Shown here in pieces: positions 42,456-51,267 of a DNA stretch of 64,000 nucleotides. The DNA is from Neolewinella lacunae. GTDB lineage: Bacteria; Bacteroidota; Bacteroidia; Chitinophagales; Saprospiraceae. Position numbers and translations under genes: made by a program. The DNA lies in NCBI RefSeq assembly GCF_014349155.1, contig NZ_JACSIT010000098.1, positions 1-64,000 on the forward strand, written 5' to 3'. Every line of letters begins with the position of its first letter. Positions within the stretch are counted from its first letter, which is position 1. The notes beneath the pieces are model-generated. The model did not search any database. It had not been told where the DNA came from and saw nothing but the letters and a program-made list of their open reading frames with translations.

Positions 42456-43952
42456 ATGCATAAATATTCTCTCTCCCTCCTCTTCATCTGTTTGCTGGGC
42501 GCGGTGGAACTCTCCGCCCAAATCGTCCCGCGCGTACTGCCCGCCCGGGTGGAAGATGCCATTCGTTTCGGGAATACCTTCCCACTGGGTACTGCCCGCT
42601 TTGCCGCCACCGGCGGGAGCATGAGTGCGATCGGGGTGGATTACACTTCTCTGCACACCAACCCGGCGGGGATTGGCTGGAACCGCAACAGCAGCTTCCA
42701 GATTACTCCGGGCTTTTCGCTTACGGGCGTTGAGAGCCAACTGAACGGGGCGGGCAATGCTCCGCTGCGGGAGAGCCAGGCGCGCGTGATGGTACCCAGC
42801 GCAGGCATCATCTGGGCGGGCGATACACGCTCCATCAATTTTTCCACCTTTAATTTCGGCATTGGCCTCACGCGTCTGGCCGACTTCAACGAAACCATCG
42901 TTTACCGGGGACGAAGCGGAGGAAGTGTGGTAGACGCCATTGTGGAAGACCTCAACGATGGCTTCTCTGATCCCTTCCGGGCCGACCTCATCTTTGATAT
43001 TCCCAACGCCATTCAGGAAGATGAACTGGGCTTTTTCTCTGATTTTGACCTGGAATCGAGTGCCGGCGGGCAGATTGACCGCGAGGGCAGGGTGGAGCGT
43101 CGGGGCGGACTTGATGAGTTTGCCATCGGTGCCGGGGGCAATTACCGAGAAAGCCTGCTCTGGGGTATCACCCTCGGCATTCCCTTCGTCAATTTCACCG
43201 AAACGAAGACTTACGACGAGCGCGACATCCGGGATGAAATCACTTTCTTCGACAATGCTGGCTTTGACGAGACGCTGGAGATGACCGGTACGGGGGTGAA
43301 TTTCAAGTTCGGCCTCGTCTACCTGCCCGCGCCGGAGGTGCGCATCAGTGCAGCGGTCCACAGCCCGACTTTCTGGACCATCGATGAGGTGTACTTCACC
43401 ACGCTGGAGTACAATTACACTGATAATGGTGTGGCCCAGGGGGGCACGGGCCTGAGCCCACTGAGCCAATCTGCCATCAACCTCCAGACGCCCTGGCGCT
43501 TCATGGGTGGGCTGGGCTACATCATCGGTCGCAGTGGCTTCATCAGTGTCGATGCAGATTATTCCAACTTCGCGGGCAATTCTTTCAGCTTCGATGACTT
43601 TGCTACGGCGGATGAGCCCACCAACGACGACATTGACGCTACGCTGGGCGGTAGCCTGGGCATTCGCGTAGGCGGGGAAGTCAACGTCAAACCTTTCCAA
43701 TTCCGGGCGGGAGTGGGCTACCGCCAACTGCCGATGGTGGACCTGCGCAACGACGAAGACGGGGCGCACCTGAACTACTCCGGCGGCGTGGGTTTTGCCA
43801 GCGGCAAATTCTTCGTTGATGCGGCGGTCCGCTACGAGGCCTACAACAGCTTCTACGCCCCTTACCGCACGTTTGCCTTTGACGGCAACATCGTGGATAC
43901 GGACCGAAGCCGCCTCACTGCCCTGCTTACGGTGGGTTTCCGGGGCTTTTGA
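42456..43952 (+). CDS. Outer-membrane beta-barrel protein, FadL/PorV-like
   Basis: 498 residues from the ATG at 42456 (MHKYSLSLLFICLLGAVELSAQ, a signal peptide). AATGGSMSAIGVDYTSLHTNPAGIGW is the N-terminal signature of the FadL/OmpP1 and PorV-type barrels of Bacteroidota, with alternating strands to the terminal aromatic GFRGF. It may carry hydrophobic compounds or serve the type IX secretion system; this cannot be decided from sequence. It is convergent with the PorT-like gene, 14 bases apart. Confidence 0.78.
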   Translation: MHKYSLSLLFICLLGAVELSAQIVPRVLPARVEDAIRFGNTFPLGTARFAATGGSMSAIGVDYTSLHTNPAGIGWNRNSSFQITPGFSLTGVESQLNGAGNAPLRESQARVMVPSAGIIWAGDTRSINFSTFNFGIGLTRLADFNETIVYRGRSGGSVVDAIVEDLNDGFSDPFRADLIFDIPNAIQEDELGFFSDFDLESSAGGQIDREGRVERRGGLDEFAIGAGGNYRESLLWGITLGIPFVNFTETKTYDERDIRDEITFFDNAGFDETLEMTGTGVNFKFGLVYLPAPEVRISAAVHSPTFWTIDEVYFTTLEYNYTDNGVAQGGTGLSPLSQSAINLQTPWRFMGGLGYIIGRSGFISVDADYSNFAGNSFSFDDFATADEPTNDDIDATLGGSLGIRVGGEVNVKPFQFRAGVGYRQLPMVDLRNDEDGAHLNYSGGVGFASGKFFVDAAVRYEAYNSFYAPYRTFAFDGNIVDTDRSRLTALLTVGFRGF

Positions 43953-43966
43953 GGCAAAACTGCCCG

Positions 43967-44734
43967 CTAGAACATGATGCCGAGGGTGATGACCAAAACG
44001 TTAACCCGGCCCTTGCTGTCGTCCTCCCGTGGGTTACGGCCGGAGGGGACGACGGTGGTTCCTTTGTCCGTTGTAAGGTCCGCAAAGCCGGCTTGGTAGG
44101 CCAGGCCCGCAATCAGGGCCGTATTATCGGAAACGCTGTATTCAATGCCCGCGCCGAGGCTCCAGCTGAGGTTAAAAGAGTTGACGTCTTTGCTGAGGTC
44201 AAACGTTTCTGAATCATTAATGAAGCCTGCATTTTTGATGCTTCCCCGCGCCTGGGTCAGGATACCTAAATGGACGGCTGGCCGCACGAAATAACGGATG
44301 TAGCCAAACTCCCGGGTGCGGAGCGTCAAGCCCAGCGGAATTTCCAGAAACTGAAGATCGTACTTGTAGCTCAGTCCTCCCGCGATAGAGTCAGGGACGT
44401 TGGCCAGCGTACCGTCCAGCGATTCTTGCCAGATGTTGACCCGCTCGAAACGGTCTTCGTAGAACAGCGTGCCGCCAGTGTTGAAGTGGAAGCCCAGTCC
44501 GGTATGGACGCTGTAGGTTTCACTAAGGTAGTACTCTCCCAATACGCCGAGCTTGAGGCCCAGGTTGGTGCCGTCGCGGTTGATCAGGTTATCGCTGGCG
44601 TTCATACCGCTGAAGGTAGGGCTGACCTGGATGCCGAATTTGAGGTCGCCCGCGAACTGAGCCGAAAGGATTCCACAAAAGAAGAATGCACTGGCGAGGA
44701 GCAGGCTGCGCATAGGGTTGAAATTTTTAGACAT
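43967..44734 (-). CDS. PorT-family outer-membrane beta-barrel protein
   Basis: 255 residues. A signal (MRSLLLASAFFFCGILSAQ) is followed by an eight-strand barrel typical of 'porin family/PorT' proteins: GDLKFGIQVSPTFSG, YSVHTGLGFHFNTGG, LEIPLGLTLRTREFGYIRYFVRPAVHLG, and a final strand VLVITLGIMF. PorT itself takes part in type IX secretion, but most members are uncharacterised. Start ATG 44734 or 44713. Confidence 0.78.
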   Translation of the reverse strand: MSKNFNPMRSLLLASAFFFCGILSAQFAGDLKFGIQVSPTFSGMNASDNLINRDGTNLGLKLGVLGEYYLSETYSVHTGLGFHFNTGGTLFYEDRFERVNIWQESLDGTLANVPDSIAGGLSYKYDLQFLEIPLGLTLRTREFGYIRYFVRPAVHLGILTQARGSIKNAGFINDSETFDLSKDVNSFNLSWSLGAGIEYSVSDNTALIAGLAYQAGFADLTTDKGTTVVPSGRNPREDDSKGRVNVLVITLGIMF

Positions 44735-44930
44735 GGGGTGCGTTGGTTGATGTAGATGGTAAGTTAGGACGTTTTCGTAAAGACGTCGTTGATTTGTGCG
44801 CCCGGCCCGGACGAAACACCCGCTGAACTTAGCGGGTTACTCGCTGCTACGAAGACGCGATTGCCACAGTGAGGGATTACTTCCCGGGCCTTTACTCAAA
44901 CGAACCGGCCGGTCCGGTGTTTTGAAAACT

Positions 44931-45977
44931 ATGAATTTGAACGCAAAATTAATTCTTTGGAGTCTTTTTCTTTTGCTTAGCCTGAGCGCCTGCCAGCCCG
45001 ACGAAGTTCCGCCGCCCGACGTGAGCGACGTGCCTGCGAGCCTGGAAGTACTGCGCTTCGACCGCGCGCTGATGGCTTTGGATACGAACGACCTGGCCGG
45101 TGGTATTGCTGCCTTAGGAGATCGCTTCGGAGAATTCGCCAACGTTTACTTTACCCACATCATCCCCTTGCGGCGTGGTGATTTTAGCCCCGCCGAGCAA
45201 CTGGAGATCATGAAGGCCTTTCTTACCTTTCCCCTCATCACGGAAATCGACTCGGCGAGCACCGCACAGTTTCCGCCGGCGGAGATTGAGGCCCAGCGGG
45301 AGGCCATTTTGCAGGCTTTGCGCTACTACCGTTATTACCTGCCCACCGCTCCCCAGCCCGATACCCTGGTTTTTTACCTGGCCCAATTTGAGCTGGCCGC
45401 TTTCCTGTACGGCGATGGTAACCTGGGCGTAGGGCTCGACTTTTTCCTCGGGCCCGACTACAACTACCAACGCATTGACGCCCGGGAGGCCATCTTTTCG
45501 CGCTACCTCGCCCGCACCTACACCCCAGCCCACCTGCCCGAGAAGGTGATGCGCGTAGTGATTGAAGACTACTTCCCCCAGCCCCGTGGCGGCAGCCTGA
45601 TCGACTACCTGATTTACGAAGGCAAAAAACTGTACTTACTGGATAAGGTCTTGCCGGCCACGCCCGACAGTATCCTCCACGAAGTGACGGCGGCGCAGAT
45701 GGAGTGGCTTCGGGAGAATGAAGTCTCCATCTACGCCCACCTCCAGAAAGAAAACCTGCTCTACGCCACGGAGGCCGACCTGATCCGCAAACTCACCCAG
45801 CCCGCCCCGACTACGCCGGGAATGCCCACCGACTCCCCCGGCCAGGCGGTCAACTACCTGGGGAGGCGGATTGTGGAAGATTTCGTCCGGGCCAATCCCG
45901 ACGTAACGATGGAAGAACTGCTGGCGGAGGAAGACGGGCAAAAAATCCTGGCTGCCGCCCGCTACAAACCCCGTTAG
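44931..45977 (+). CDS. gldB: Gliding motility lipoprotein GldB-like
   Basis: 348 residues from the ATG at 44931. The signal ends in a lipobox LLSLSAC. The beginning of the mature part (SLEVLRFDRALMALDTNDLAGGIAALGDRFGEFANVYFTHII) matches the GldB pattern of an RFD..L..LD segment followed by a long helical region. GldB is an outer or periplasmic lipoprotein needed for gliding in Flavobacterium. An upstream frame to 44796 is open but has no secretion signal at its start. It fits with other T9SS-linked genes in the window. Confidence 0.8.
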   Translation: MNLNAKLILWSLFLLLSLSACQPDEVPPPDVSDVPASLEVLRFDRALMALDTNDLAGGIAALGDRFGEFANVYFTHIIPLRRGDFSPAEQLEIMKAFLTFPLITEIDSASTAQFPPAEIEAQREAILQALRYYRYYLPTAPQPDTLVFYLAQFELAAFLYGDGNLGVGLDFFLGPDYNYQRIDAREAIFSRYLARTYTPAHLPEKVMRVVIEDYFPQPRGGSLIDYLIYEGKKLYLLDKVLPATPDSILHEVTAAQMEWLRENEVSIYAHLQKENLLYATEADLIRKLTQPAPTTPGMPTDSPGQAVNYLGRRIVEDFVRANPDVTMEELLAEEDGQKILAAARYKPR

Positions 45978-46111
45978 CCCGGGCGTCCCCAAGACAACCT
46001 TGGCCGCTGATCCGCCGTTATAGGGTTGAACCATAACCAGGGTTGGCTTTCTTCCCCCAACCGCAAGCCGCCGGGTGTGGCGTATCTTGCCCGCATTAAA
46101 ATCAGTTCGAC

Positions 46112-47059
46112 ATGACAACCGCTTCCCGTACTATTCCCCTCGTCAATCTCTCCGATTTTGAGCACGGTGACGCCGCAACGCGCACGGCCTTCATCCAGCA
46201 ACTGGGTGATGCTTTCCACGGCATCGGCTTCGTAGGGGTTACCGGCCACGGCATCCCTAAGGTGCTCATCGACGACTTTTACGTGGCGGCCAAGCGCTTC
46301 TTCGCGCTGGATACGGACACCAAGCGGAAGTACGAAGTTGCCGGTGCCGCCGGGCAGCGGGGCTATACCTCCTTCGGGAAAGAAAAGGCCAAGCAAAGCC
46401 AGGTGGCCGACTTGAAGGAGTTTTTCCAGATTGGCCAGGAAACGGCAGCCATGAGCGCCGGGGAGCGCAATCCGGAAGTGGCGGAAGTGCCTGAATTTAT
46501 GACCCTGGGCCGCGAGCTCTACCGGGCTTTTGAGACCAAAGGCAACTTGTTGCTGCGGGCCATCGCCATTCACCTGAATTTGCCCGAAGACTACTTTGCC
46601 CACTATACCAAAGATGGCATCAGCATCCTGCGAGCCATTCACTACCCGCCCATCACGAGCGAGCCCGCCAGTGCCATCCGGGCGGAGCAGCACGAAGACA
46701 TCAATCTCATCACCTTGTTGGTGGGGGCCAGTGCGGGTGGCTTGCAGCTCCAGAATCAGCACGGAGAGTGGCTGGAGATCGTCCCTGAAAACGACGAAAT
46801 TGTGATCAACGTGGGGGATATGCTCCAGCGCCTGACCAACAACTACCTGAAGTCTACGACCCACCGCGTCGTCAATCCCCCCCGCGAGGAGTGGCACCTG
46901 CCCCGCCTGAGTATCCCCTTCTTCCTGCACCCCCGCCCGGAAATGAGCCTGGAGGTACTCGAGCAGTGCGTGACGGCGGAGCACCCCGTGCACTACCCCC
47001 CGATTACCGCCGGGGGGTACCTGGACGAGCGCCTGCGGGAGATCGGACTGAAGAAATAA
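46112..47059 (+). CDS. 2-oxoglutarate/Fe(II) oxygenase, isopenicillin N synthase family
   Basis: 315 residues. N-terminal DIOX_N part (FHGIGFVGVTGHGIP) and the C-terminal double-stranded helix with metal ligands H194 and D196 (HEDINLITLL) and H251 (THRVVNPP), and R265-x-S267 (RLSIPFF) for 2-oxoglutarate. A full active site is thus present. Substrate unknown: related bacterial enzymes oxidise small metabolites. It stands alone behind gldB. Confidence 0.88.
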   Translation: MTTASRTIPLVNLSDFEHGDAATRTAFIQQLGDAFHGIGFVGVTGHGIPKVLIDDFYVAAKRFFALDTDTKRKYEVAGAAGQRGYTSFGKEKAKQSQVADLKEFFQIGQETAAMSAGERNPEVAEVPEFMTLGRELYRAFETKGNLLLRAIAIHLNLPEDYFAHYTKDGISILRAIHYPPITSEPASAIRAEQHEDINLITLLVGASAGGLQLQNQHGEWLEIVPENDEIVINVGDMLQRLTNNYLKSTTHRVVNPPREEWHLPRLSIPFFLHPRPEMSLEVLEQCVTAEHPVHYPPITAGGYLDERLREIGLKK

Positions 47060-47111
47060 GGCGTCCACTCCGGCGAAGGCTTTCCCGGCACTTCGCTGGC
47101 GAGCAGGCCCT

Positions 47112-47130
47112 GGCACCTGCGGCCGCGCCC
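47112..47130 (+). repeat. GCGCGGNCGC repeat before tatA
   Basis: GGCACCTGCGGCCGCGCCC, upstream of the promoter box at 47200. Confidence 0.8.
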
Positions 47131-47199
47131 CAATTTTGTTGCCTCCGCTTCGCGTAAATATTCTGCCCCGTCCCATCCATCCATTCCACGGATTCGCCG

Positions 47200-47207
47200 T
47201 ATTTTTG
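47200..47207 (+). promoter_or_regulatory. -7 promoter box of tatA
   Basis: TATTTTTG, an exact TAnnTTTG match, 65 bases before the ATG at 47273. Confidence 0.45.
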
Positions 47208-47272
47208 TTAGCGTTTCGTGTACCAATCATCCCGATGCCCGCTTGTGGTGCTATCGACAAAAAATATCCAAC

Positions 47273-47560
47273 ATGATCAAGGGTTTGCTGCTATTCAACT
47301 TCCTCGGGCCAGAGATGCTCGTGGTATTTTTCGCCATTTTGCTGCTGTTTGGCGGTAAAAAAATTCCCGAGCTCATGAAAGGCATCGGCAAGGGCATCCG
47401 GGAGTTCAATACTGCCAAAGGCACCATTGAAAAGGAGCTGCAGGACGGTATGCGCGAAGAGGAGCAGCGGGAGCGTGACGCCCGCGAACTCCGCGAACTC
47501 CGCGAGCGGGAAGCCCAGCGCAAGCGCGAGGAGGCCTTCATCACCCGCGAAGAAAAGTAA
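47273..47560 (+). CDS. tatA: TatA/TatE-family protein translocase subunit
   Basis: 95 residues from the ATG at 47273. One N-terminal membrane helix ([14 protein letters not shown]), the [19 protein letters not shown] hinge and amphipathic helix of TatA/E, then a long Arg/Glu-rich tail ([19 protein letters not shown]). It would form the twin-arginine translocation pore. TatC is not in the window. A bidirectional hairpin follows. Confidence 0.9.
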   Translation: MIKGLLLFNFLGPEMLVVFFAILLLFGGKKIPELMKGIGKGIREFNTAKGTIEKELQDGMREEEQRERDARELRELREREAQRKREEAFITREEK

Positions 47561-47600
47561 TTCTTCGGCGCTGTGCGCCCCGTGTTTCTGCCGTGGGTAG

Positions 47601-47622
47601 GGGCGCGGTCGCAGGTGCCGGG
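47601..47622 (+). repeat. GCGCGGNCGC repeat after tatA
   Basis: GGGCGCGGTCGCAGGTGCCG, between the tatA stop and the terminator. Confidence 0.8.
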
Positions 47623-47639
47623 TAAAGTCTTTTACGAGC

Positions 47640-47674
47640 AAAGCCCCACGATGCTGCTTGCGTCGTGGGGCTTT
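47640..47674. terminator. Bidirectional terminator hairpin
   Basis: AAAGCCCCACGA (47640-47651) pairs with TCGTGGGGCTTT (47663-47674) between convergent tatA and the DUF937 gene. A-rich and T-rich ends of the stem serve both strands, although no long T-run follows. Confidence 0.6.
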
Positions 47675-47699
47675 GTCGTTTCCCGCTGAGAGGGTTGGT

Positions 47700-48512
47700 C
47701 TAGCGCTTGAAGAAGCCGCCGAGCATTTTGGTGCCCATACCGATGATGTCGTCAACCGCACTGCCGTCGCCGTTCTGGTCGAGGAGTTGGCCAGCGACGT
47801 TGCCGAGGAAGCCGCCGCCGCTGCTGGTCCCGGTGGAGGGGTTGGTAGCGCCAGGCTTGAGCATGAAATCGGTGAGCAGACCACCGAGCCCGCTGGCGTC
47901 GAGGCCGGCTTCGCGCTTGGTTTTGCCCAGCATACCCATTACGATGGGTGCCAGGATGGTCATGAGCGGACCGATTTTATCCAAGCTAAGGCCGCTGGTC
48001 TTGCTGACCTCCTGCATGGTTTGTTCTTTCTGCTCGCCGAGAATGTGATCGAGGATACCGCCGCCGTTGAGGGTGCGCCGGAACTGGGGTGGGATCTCGG
48101 GTTGCTGGCCCTGCCCGCCGCCCATGGCACCGCCGAGGAGGCCGCCGAGCATGCCACCCAGGCCGCCGCCGGCTCCACCGCGGTTGCCGCTGGCTGCGCT
48201 GGAGAGGACGCTGCCCAGCAGACCACCCAGGCCGCCGGCTTGTCCGCCGCCGCTGGCACCGCCAAGGAGGCCGCCGAGGTTATCCAGCAGGCTGCCGTCA
48301 TGGTCTTTTTCCAGGGCATTGGAAAGCGCTGCGGCTCCGTCCGGAGTGGAAGCATTGCGGGCTAAGGCACCCATGAGGGTACTGAGAATGGCGGAAGTCG
48401 CCGTTGCGGTTTGCCTCTTATCCACGCCACCGAGCTGGTTGGAAATCTGATCGATGAATCCGCCGGTGAGTTGCTGAGAGAGTTGTTGCTGTAGTAATTG
48501 AGTTAAGTCCAT
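47700..48512 (-). CDS. DUF937-type glycine-rich protein
   Basis: 270 residues from the ATG at 48510-48512 (MDLTQLLQQQLSQQLTGGFIDQI). The N-terminal part and a second segment (LDKIGPLMTILAPIVMGMLGKTKR) are DUF937-like, separated by a long Gly-rich region of GGLGGLLGG repeats. It ends in a second Gly-rich stretch and LDQNGDGSAVDDIIGMGTKMLGGFFKR, whose DQNGDGSAVDD resembles a calcium-binding dockerin-like loop. No signal peptide. Function unknown. Confidence 0.8.
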   Translation of the reverse strand: MDLTQLLQQQLSQQLTGGFIDQISNQLGGVDKRQTATATSAILSTLMGALARNASTPDGAAALSNALEKDHDGSLLDNLGGLLGGASGGGQAGGLGGLLGSVLSSAASGNRGGAGGGLGGMLGGLLGGAMGGGQGQQPEIPPQFRRTLNGGGILDHILGEQKEQTMQEVSKTSGLSLDKIGPLMTILAPIVMGMLGKTKREAGLDASGLGGLLTDFMLKPGATNPSTGTSSGGGFLGNVAGQLLDQNGDGSAVDDIIGMGTKMLGGFFKR

Positions 48513-48552
48513 ACCGCTAAGGTAGGGCAATTGGACCAATCCCCAATAAAAA

Positions 48553-48583
48553 GCGACAAACCCGAACTGGTCCGGTTTGTCGC
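48553..48583 (-). terminator. Minus-strand terminator hairpin upstream of the DUF937 gene
   Basis: GCGACAAACC (48553-48562) pairs with GGTTTGTCGC (48574-48583). On the minus strand it is followed by TTTTTATT. No annotated minus-strand gene ends here, so it would terminate an unseen transcript or isolate the DUF937 promoter. Confidence 0.55.
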
Positions 48584-48838
48584 AAAAAGATTCAAACTAC
48601 TCTATATGGGTTTCGGGTTATGGCAGACCCGGTGACAAAAGGAAGTTTTATGGCTTCCCAATTTTTTTCGTGAGTTAAAACGTAGCCTTAAAATAGAACC
48701 CACAGGGGGAACGGGCGGCTCCAAATAAAGATTGCGGAGAAAGTGTTAAAACGAACCAGGACGCCCACTTTTCGGTATGGCTTTTTTCATACCCTTGGCG
48801 GGGGCAGGAGGAAGGTGAAAAATGCCTACCTTCGGCCA

Positions 48839-49390
48839 ATGGCAAAGCAATTTCCCCGGTTGGATCAGCGGCTTACGGACTTCATCCAGGCCCAGCAAAT
48901 TTTCTTTGTGGCTACCGCGCCCGCCGCTGGCCGGGTCAATTGTTCTCCGAAAGGGATGGACAGTTTGCGGGTGCTGGCCCCCGACCGCATCTGCTGGCTC
49001 AACGTGACGGGGAGTGGCAACGAGACGGCCGCCCACGTTCTGGAAAACGGGCGAATGACCCTAATGTGGTGCGCTTTTGCGGGGCCGCCACTTATCCTCA
49101 GGGCCTACGGAACGGCCAGGACGGTACACCGCCTGGATGCGGACTGGGAGGACCTCAGCGCACAGCTGCCGCAGCAACCCGGTGCCCGGCAGATCTTTGA
49201 CCTGAAAATTGAACTGGTACAGACCAGCTGCGGCATGGCCGTGCCCTACTTCGATTTTCAAGAGGACCGGCGTTTGCTCTCCGACTGGGCCAATAAGAAG
49301 GAGGCCGATGGCACCCTGGCCGCGTACTGGGAAGAAAAAAACCTGGTGAGCGTAGACGGCCAACCAACTGGCCTCCCGTTACCGGAATAG
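48839..49390 (+). CDS. Pyridoxamine 5'-phosphate oxidase family protein
   Basis: 183 residues from the ATG at 48839. The split-barrel flavin fold is indicated by QIFFVATAPAAGRVNCSPKGMDSLRVL, WLNVTGSGNETAAHVLENGRMTLMWCAF and RAYGTARTVHR. The C-terminal half (IFDLKIELVQTSCGMAVPYFDF) matches the 'pyridoxamine 5'-phosphate oxidase-related, FMN-binding' proteins, which need not make PLP. Probably an FMN- or F420-type oxidoreductase of unknown substrate. The frame is open upstream to 48743 but weak. Confidence 0.83.
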   Translation: MAKQFPRLDQRLTDFIQAQQIFFVATAPAAGRVNCSPKGMDSLRVLAPDRICWLNVTGSGNETAAHVLENGRMTLMWCAFAGPPLILRAYGTARTVHRLDADWEDLSAQLPQQPGARQIFDLKIELVQTSCGMAVPYFDFQEDRRLLSDWANKKEADGTLAAYWEEKNLVSVDGQPTGLPLPE

Positions 49391-49464
49391 CCCGGCCGCC
49401 CAAAACTGGACGCAGCCATCACTCCTTTCCTTCTTTCCACCCTTACTCCCTTACTCCTTGTATT

Positions 49465-50073
49465 ATGTTGTTGCCGTTTTTGGAACCCCACCGCGTAGAA
49501 GCGGGCTGTGATGAAGCCGGCCGGGGTTGCCTGGCCGGGCCGGTATTTGCCGCCGCCGTCATCTTACCCCCGGGCTACAGCAATTCCGAACTCAACGACA
49601 GCAAGAAACTCAACGCCGAGGAGCGGGACGCACTGCGGCAAAGCATTGAAACGGAGGCTCTGGCCTGGAGCGTTGCCAGCTTTAGCGTAGCGGAAATTGA
49701 CCGGCACAATATTTTTAAATCCAGCTACCTGGCCATGCACCGGGCGCTCGATGCGCTGGCGGTTCGCCCGGACTTCTTACTCATTGATGGCAAATTTTTC
49801 ATCCCATACCCGGGGGTGGAGCACCAGTGCGTGATCAAAGGCGACGGCAAATTCCAGAGCATTGCGGCGGCGGGTATCCTGGCCAAGACCCACCGGGATG
49901 CTTACATGCGGGCGCTCAACGACCGCTACCCACAGTACGGTTGGGACGGCAATGCGGGCTACCCCACGGAAAAGCACCGGGCCGCGATCCTGGCCTACGG
50001 TGCGACGGAACACCACCGCAAAAGCTTCCGCTTGCTGAAGGGCGGGCAACAGTACAGTCTGTTTGCCGAATGA
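49465..50073 (+). CDS. rnhB: Ribonuclease HII
   Basis: 202 residues. The catalytic signature GCDEAGRGCLAGPVFAAAV (D16, E17) opens the protein; further acidic residues lie in LLIDGKFF and AKTHRDAYM. It cleaves the RNA strand of RNA-DNA hybrids and single ribonucleotides in DNA. Complete and of usual length; separate promoter likely, with TATTATG at the start. Confidence 0.94.
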   Translation: MLLPFLEPHRVEAGCDEAGRGCLAGPVFAAAVILPPGYSNSELNDSKKLNAEERDALRQSIETEALAWSVASFSVAEIDRHNIFKSSYLAMHRALDALAVRPDFLLIDGKFFIPYPGVEHQCVIKGDGKFQSIAAAGILAKTHRDAYMRALNDRYPQYGWDGNAGYPTEKHRAAILAYGATEHHRKSFRLLKGGQQYSLFAE

Positions 50074-50122
50074 AACGTGCGGGAAATACTGCTGCGGGAA
50101 CGGTTGGTCAGCGCAGTACCGG

Positions 50123-51232
50123 CTAGCGGGGCACCTCGATGCCGCGCAGGATTTCCTGGATGACGTCTTTGGCACCGAAGCCCTCCATTTCCCGTTCCGG
50201 GGTGAGGATGATGCGGTGGTTTAAGACAGGGTAGGCGACCTGCTGGATGTCGTCCGGAGTTACGAAGTCGCGGCCAGCGAGGGCGGCTACTGCCTTGGCC
50301 AGGCGGAGGATGGCCAGCGAGGCGCGGGGACTGGCACCGAGGTAGAGATCGGGATGGGTACGGGTGCGGTGCACGATGGAAGCGATGTAATCCAGCAATT
50401 CATCCCGGATGATTACCTTTTCAATCAGGCGGCCGTAGTGGGCGATTTGCTCCCGGGAGAAAACGGGGTGGACTTCCGCTTGCTGGACCTGGCGGAAATC
50501 TCCGCGGAAACGGTACAGTATTTCCTTTTCTTCTTCGTGGTTGGGGTAGTCGATGATGATCCGGACGAGGAAGCGGTCAAGTTGGGCTTCGGGGAGGCGG
50601 TAGGTGCCTTCCTGTTCGATGGGGTTCTGGGTGGCGATGACGAAGAAGGGGTCTTCCATTGTGTAGGTGTGCCCGTCCACGGTGATCTGCTGCTCGGCCA
50701 TCACTTCAAACAGCGCGGCCTGGGTTTTGGCGGGGGCGCGGTTGATTTCATCGATCAGGACGATGTTGCTGAAGATGGGCCCTTTGGTAAATTCAAAGCT
50801 TGACTTGGCCATGTTGAAGACCGTGGTGCCAGTGACGTCGCTGGGCATCAAATCGGGGGTAAACTGGATGCGGGCGTAGTCGGCCTGAACCGTTTTGGCG
50901 AGCAGCTTGGCGGTCAGGGTTTTGGCGATACCGGGAACGCCCTCGACCAGGACGTGGCCGCCGGCCAGCAGGGAAGCGATGAGGAGGTCGATAAATTCCC
51001 GTTGCCCGACGATGAGTTTGCCGATTTCAGTGCGCACGGCCACGGCGGCGGCGCGCAGTTCCTCCAGGTCGATCCGGTCTTTGGGTGGCAAGGTGCTGGT
51101 GCTTTCGTCGTCCGGGCTGGGCGCATCGGTGATGAGTTCGCCGAGGGATGCACTGAGGGGCGTCTCGTAGCTGTCGCGTTCGGGCTGGCTTTCCGGGCCC
51201 TTATTTTCCTGGTTTTTTTCTTCGTCAAGCAT
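50123..51232 (-). CDS. MoxR-family AAA+ ATPase
   Basis: 369 residues from the ATG at 51232; an in-frame ATG at 51259 is possible. An acidic N-terminal extension (about 1-50) precedes the AAA+ core: Walker A GVPGIAKT, Walker B VLIDEINRAPAKTQAALFEVMAE, and sensor 1 FFVIATQNPIEQEGTYRLPEAQLDRF. The C-terminal lid with DVIQEILRGI ends it. MoxR ATPases help fold or activate membrane or metal-containing complexes together with DUF58/VWA proteins. Last gene of an operon with DUF4350 and DUF4129 genes. A DUF58 gene does not follow within the window. Confidence 0.9.
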   Translation of the reverse strand: MLDEEKNQENKGPESQPERDSYETPLSASLGELITDAPSPDDESTSTLPPKDRIDLEELRAAAVAVRTEIGKLIVGQREFIDLLIASLLAGGHVLVEGVPGIAKTLTAKLLAKTVQADYARIQFTPDLMPSDVTGTTVFNMAKSSFEFTKGPIFSNIVLIDEINRAPAKTQAALFEVMAEQQITVDGHTYTMEDPFFVIATQNPIEQEGTYRLPEAQLDRFLVRIIIDYPNHEEEKEILYRFRGDFRQVQQAEVHPVFSREQIAHYGRLIEKVIIRDELLDYIASIVHRTRTHPDLYLGASPRASLAILRLAKAVAALAGRDFVTPDDIQQVAYPVLNHRIILTPEREMEGFGAKDVIQEILRGIEVPR

Positions 51233-51267
51233 GGTAGCGTGGGTTGGCGGGGTGCCCAAGGTAGGGC

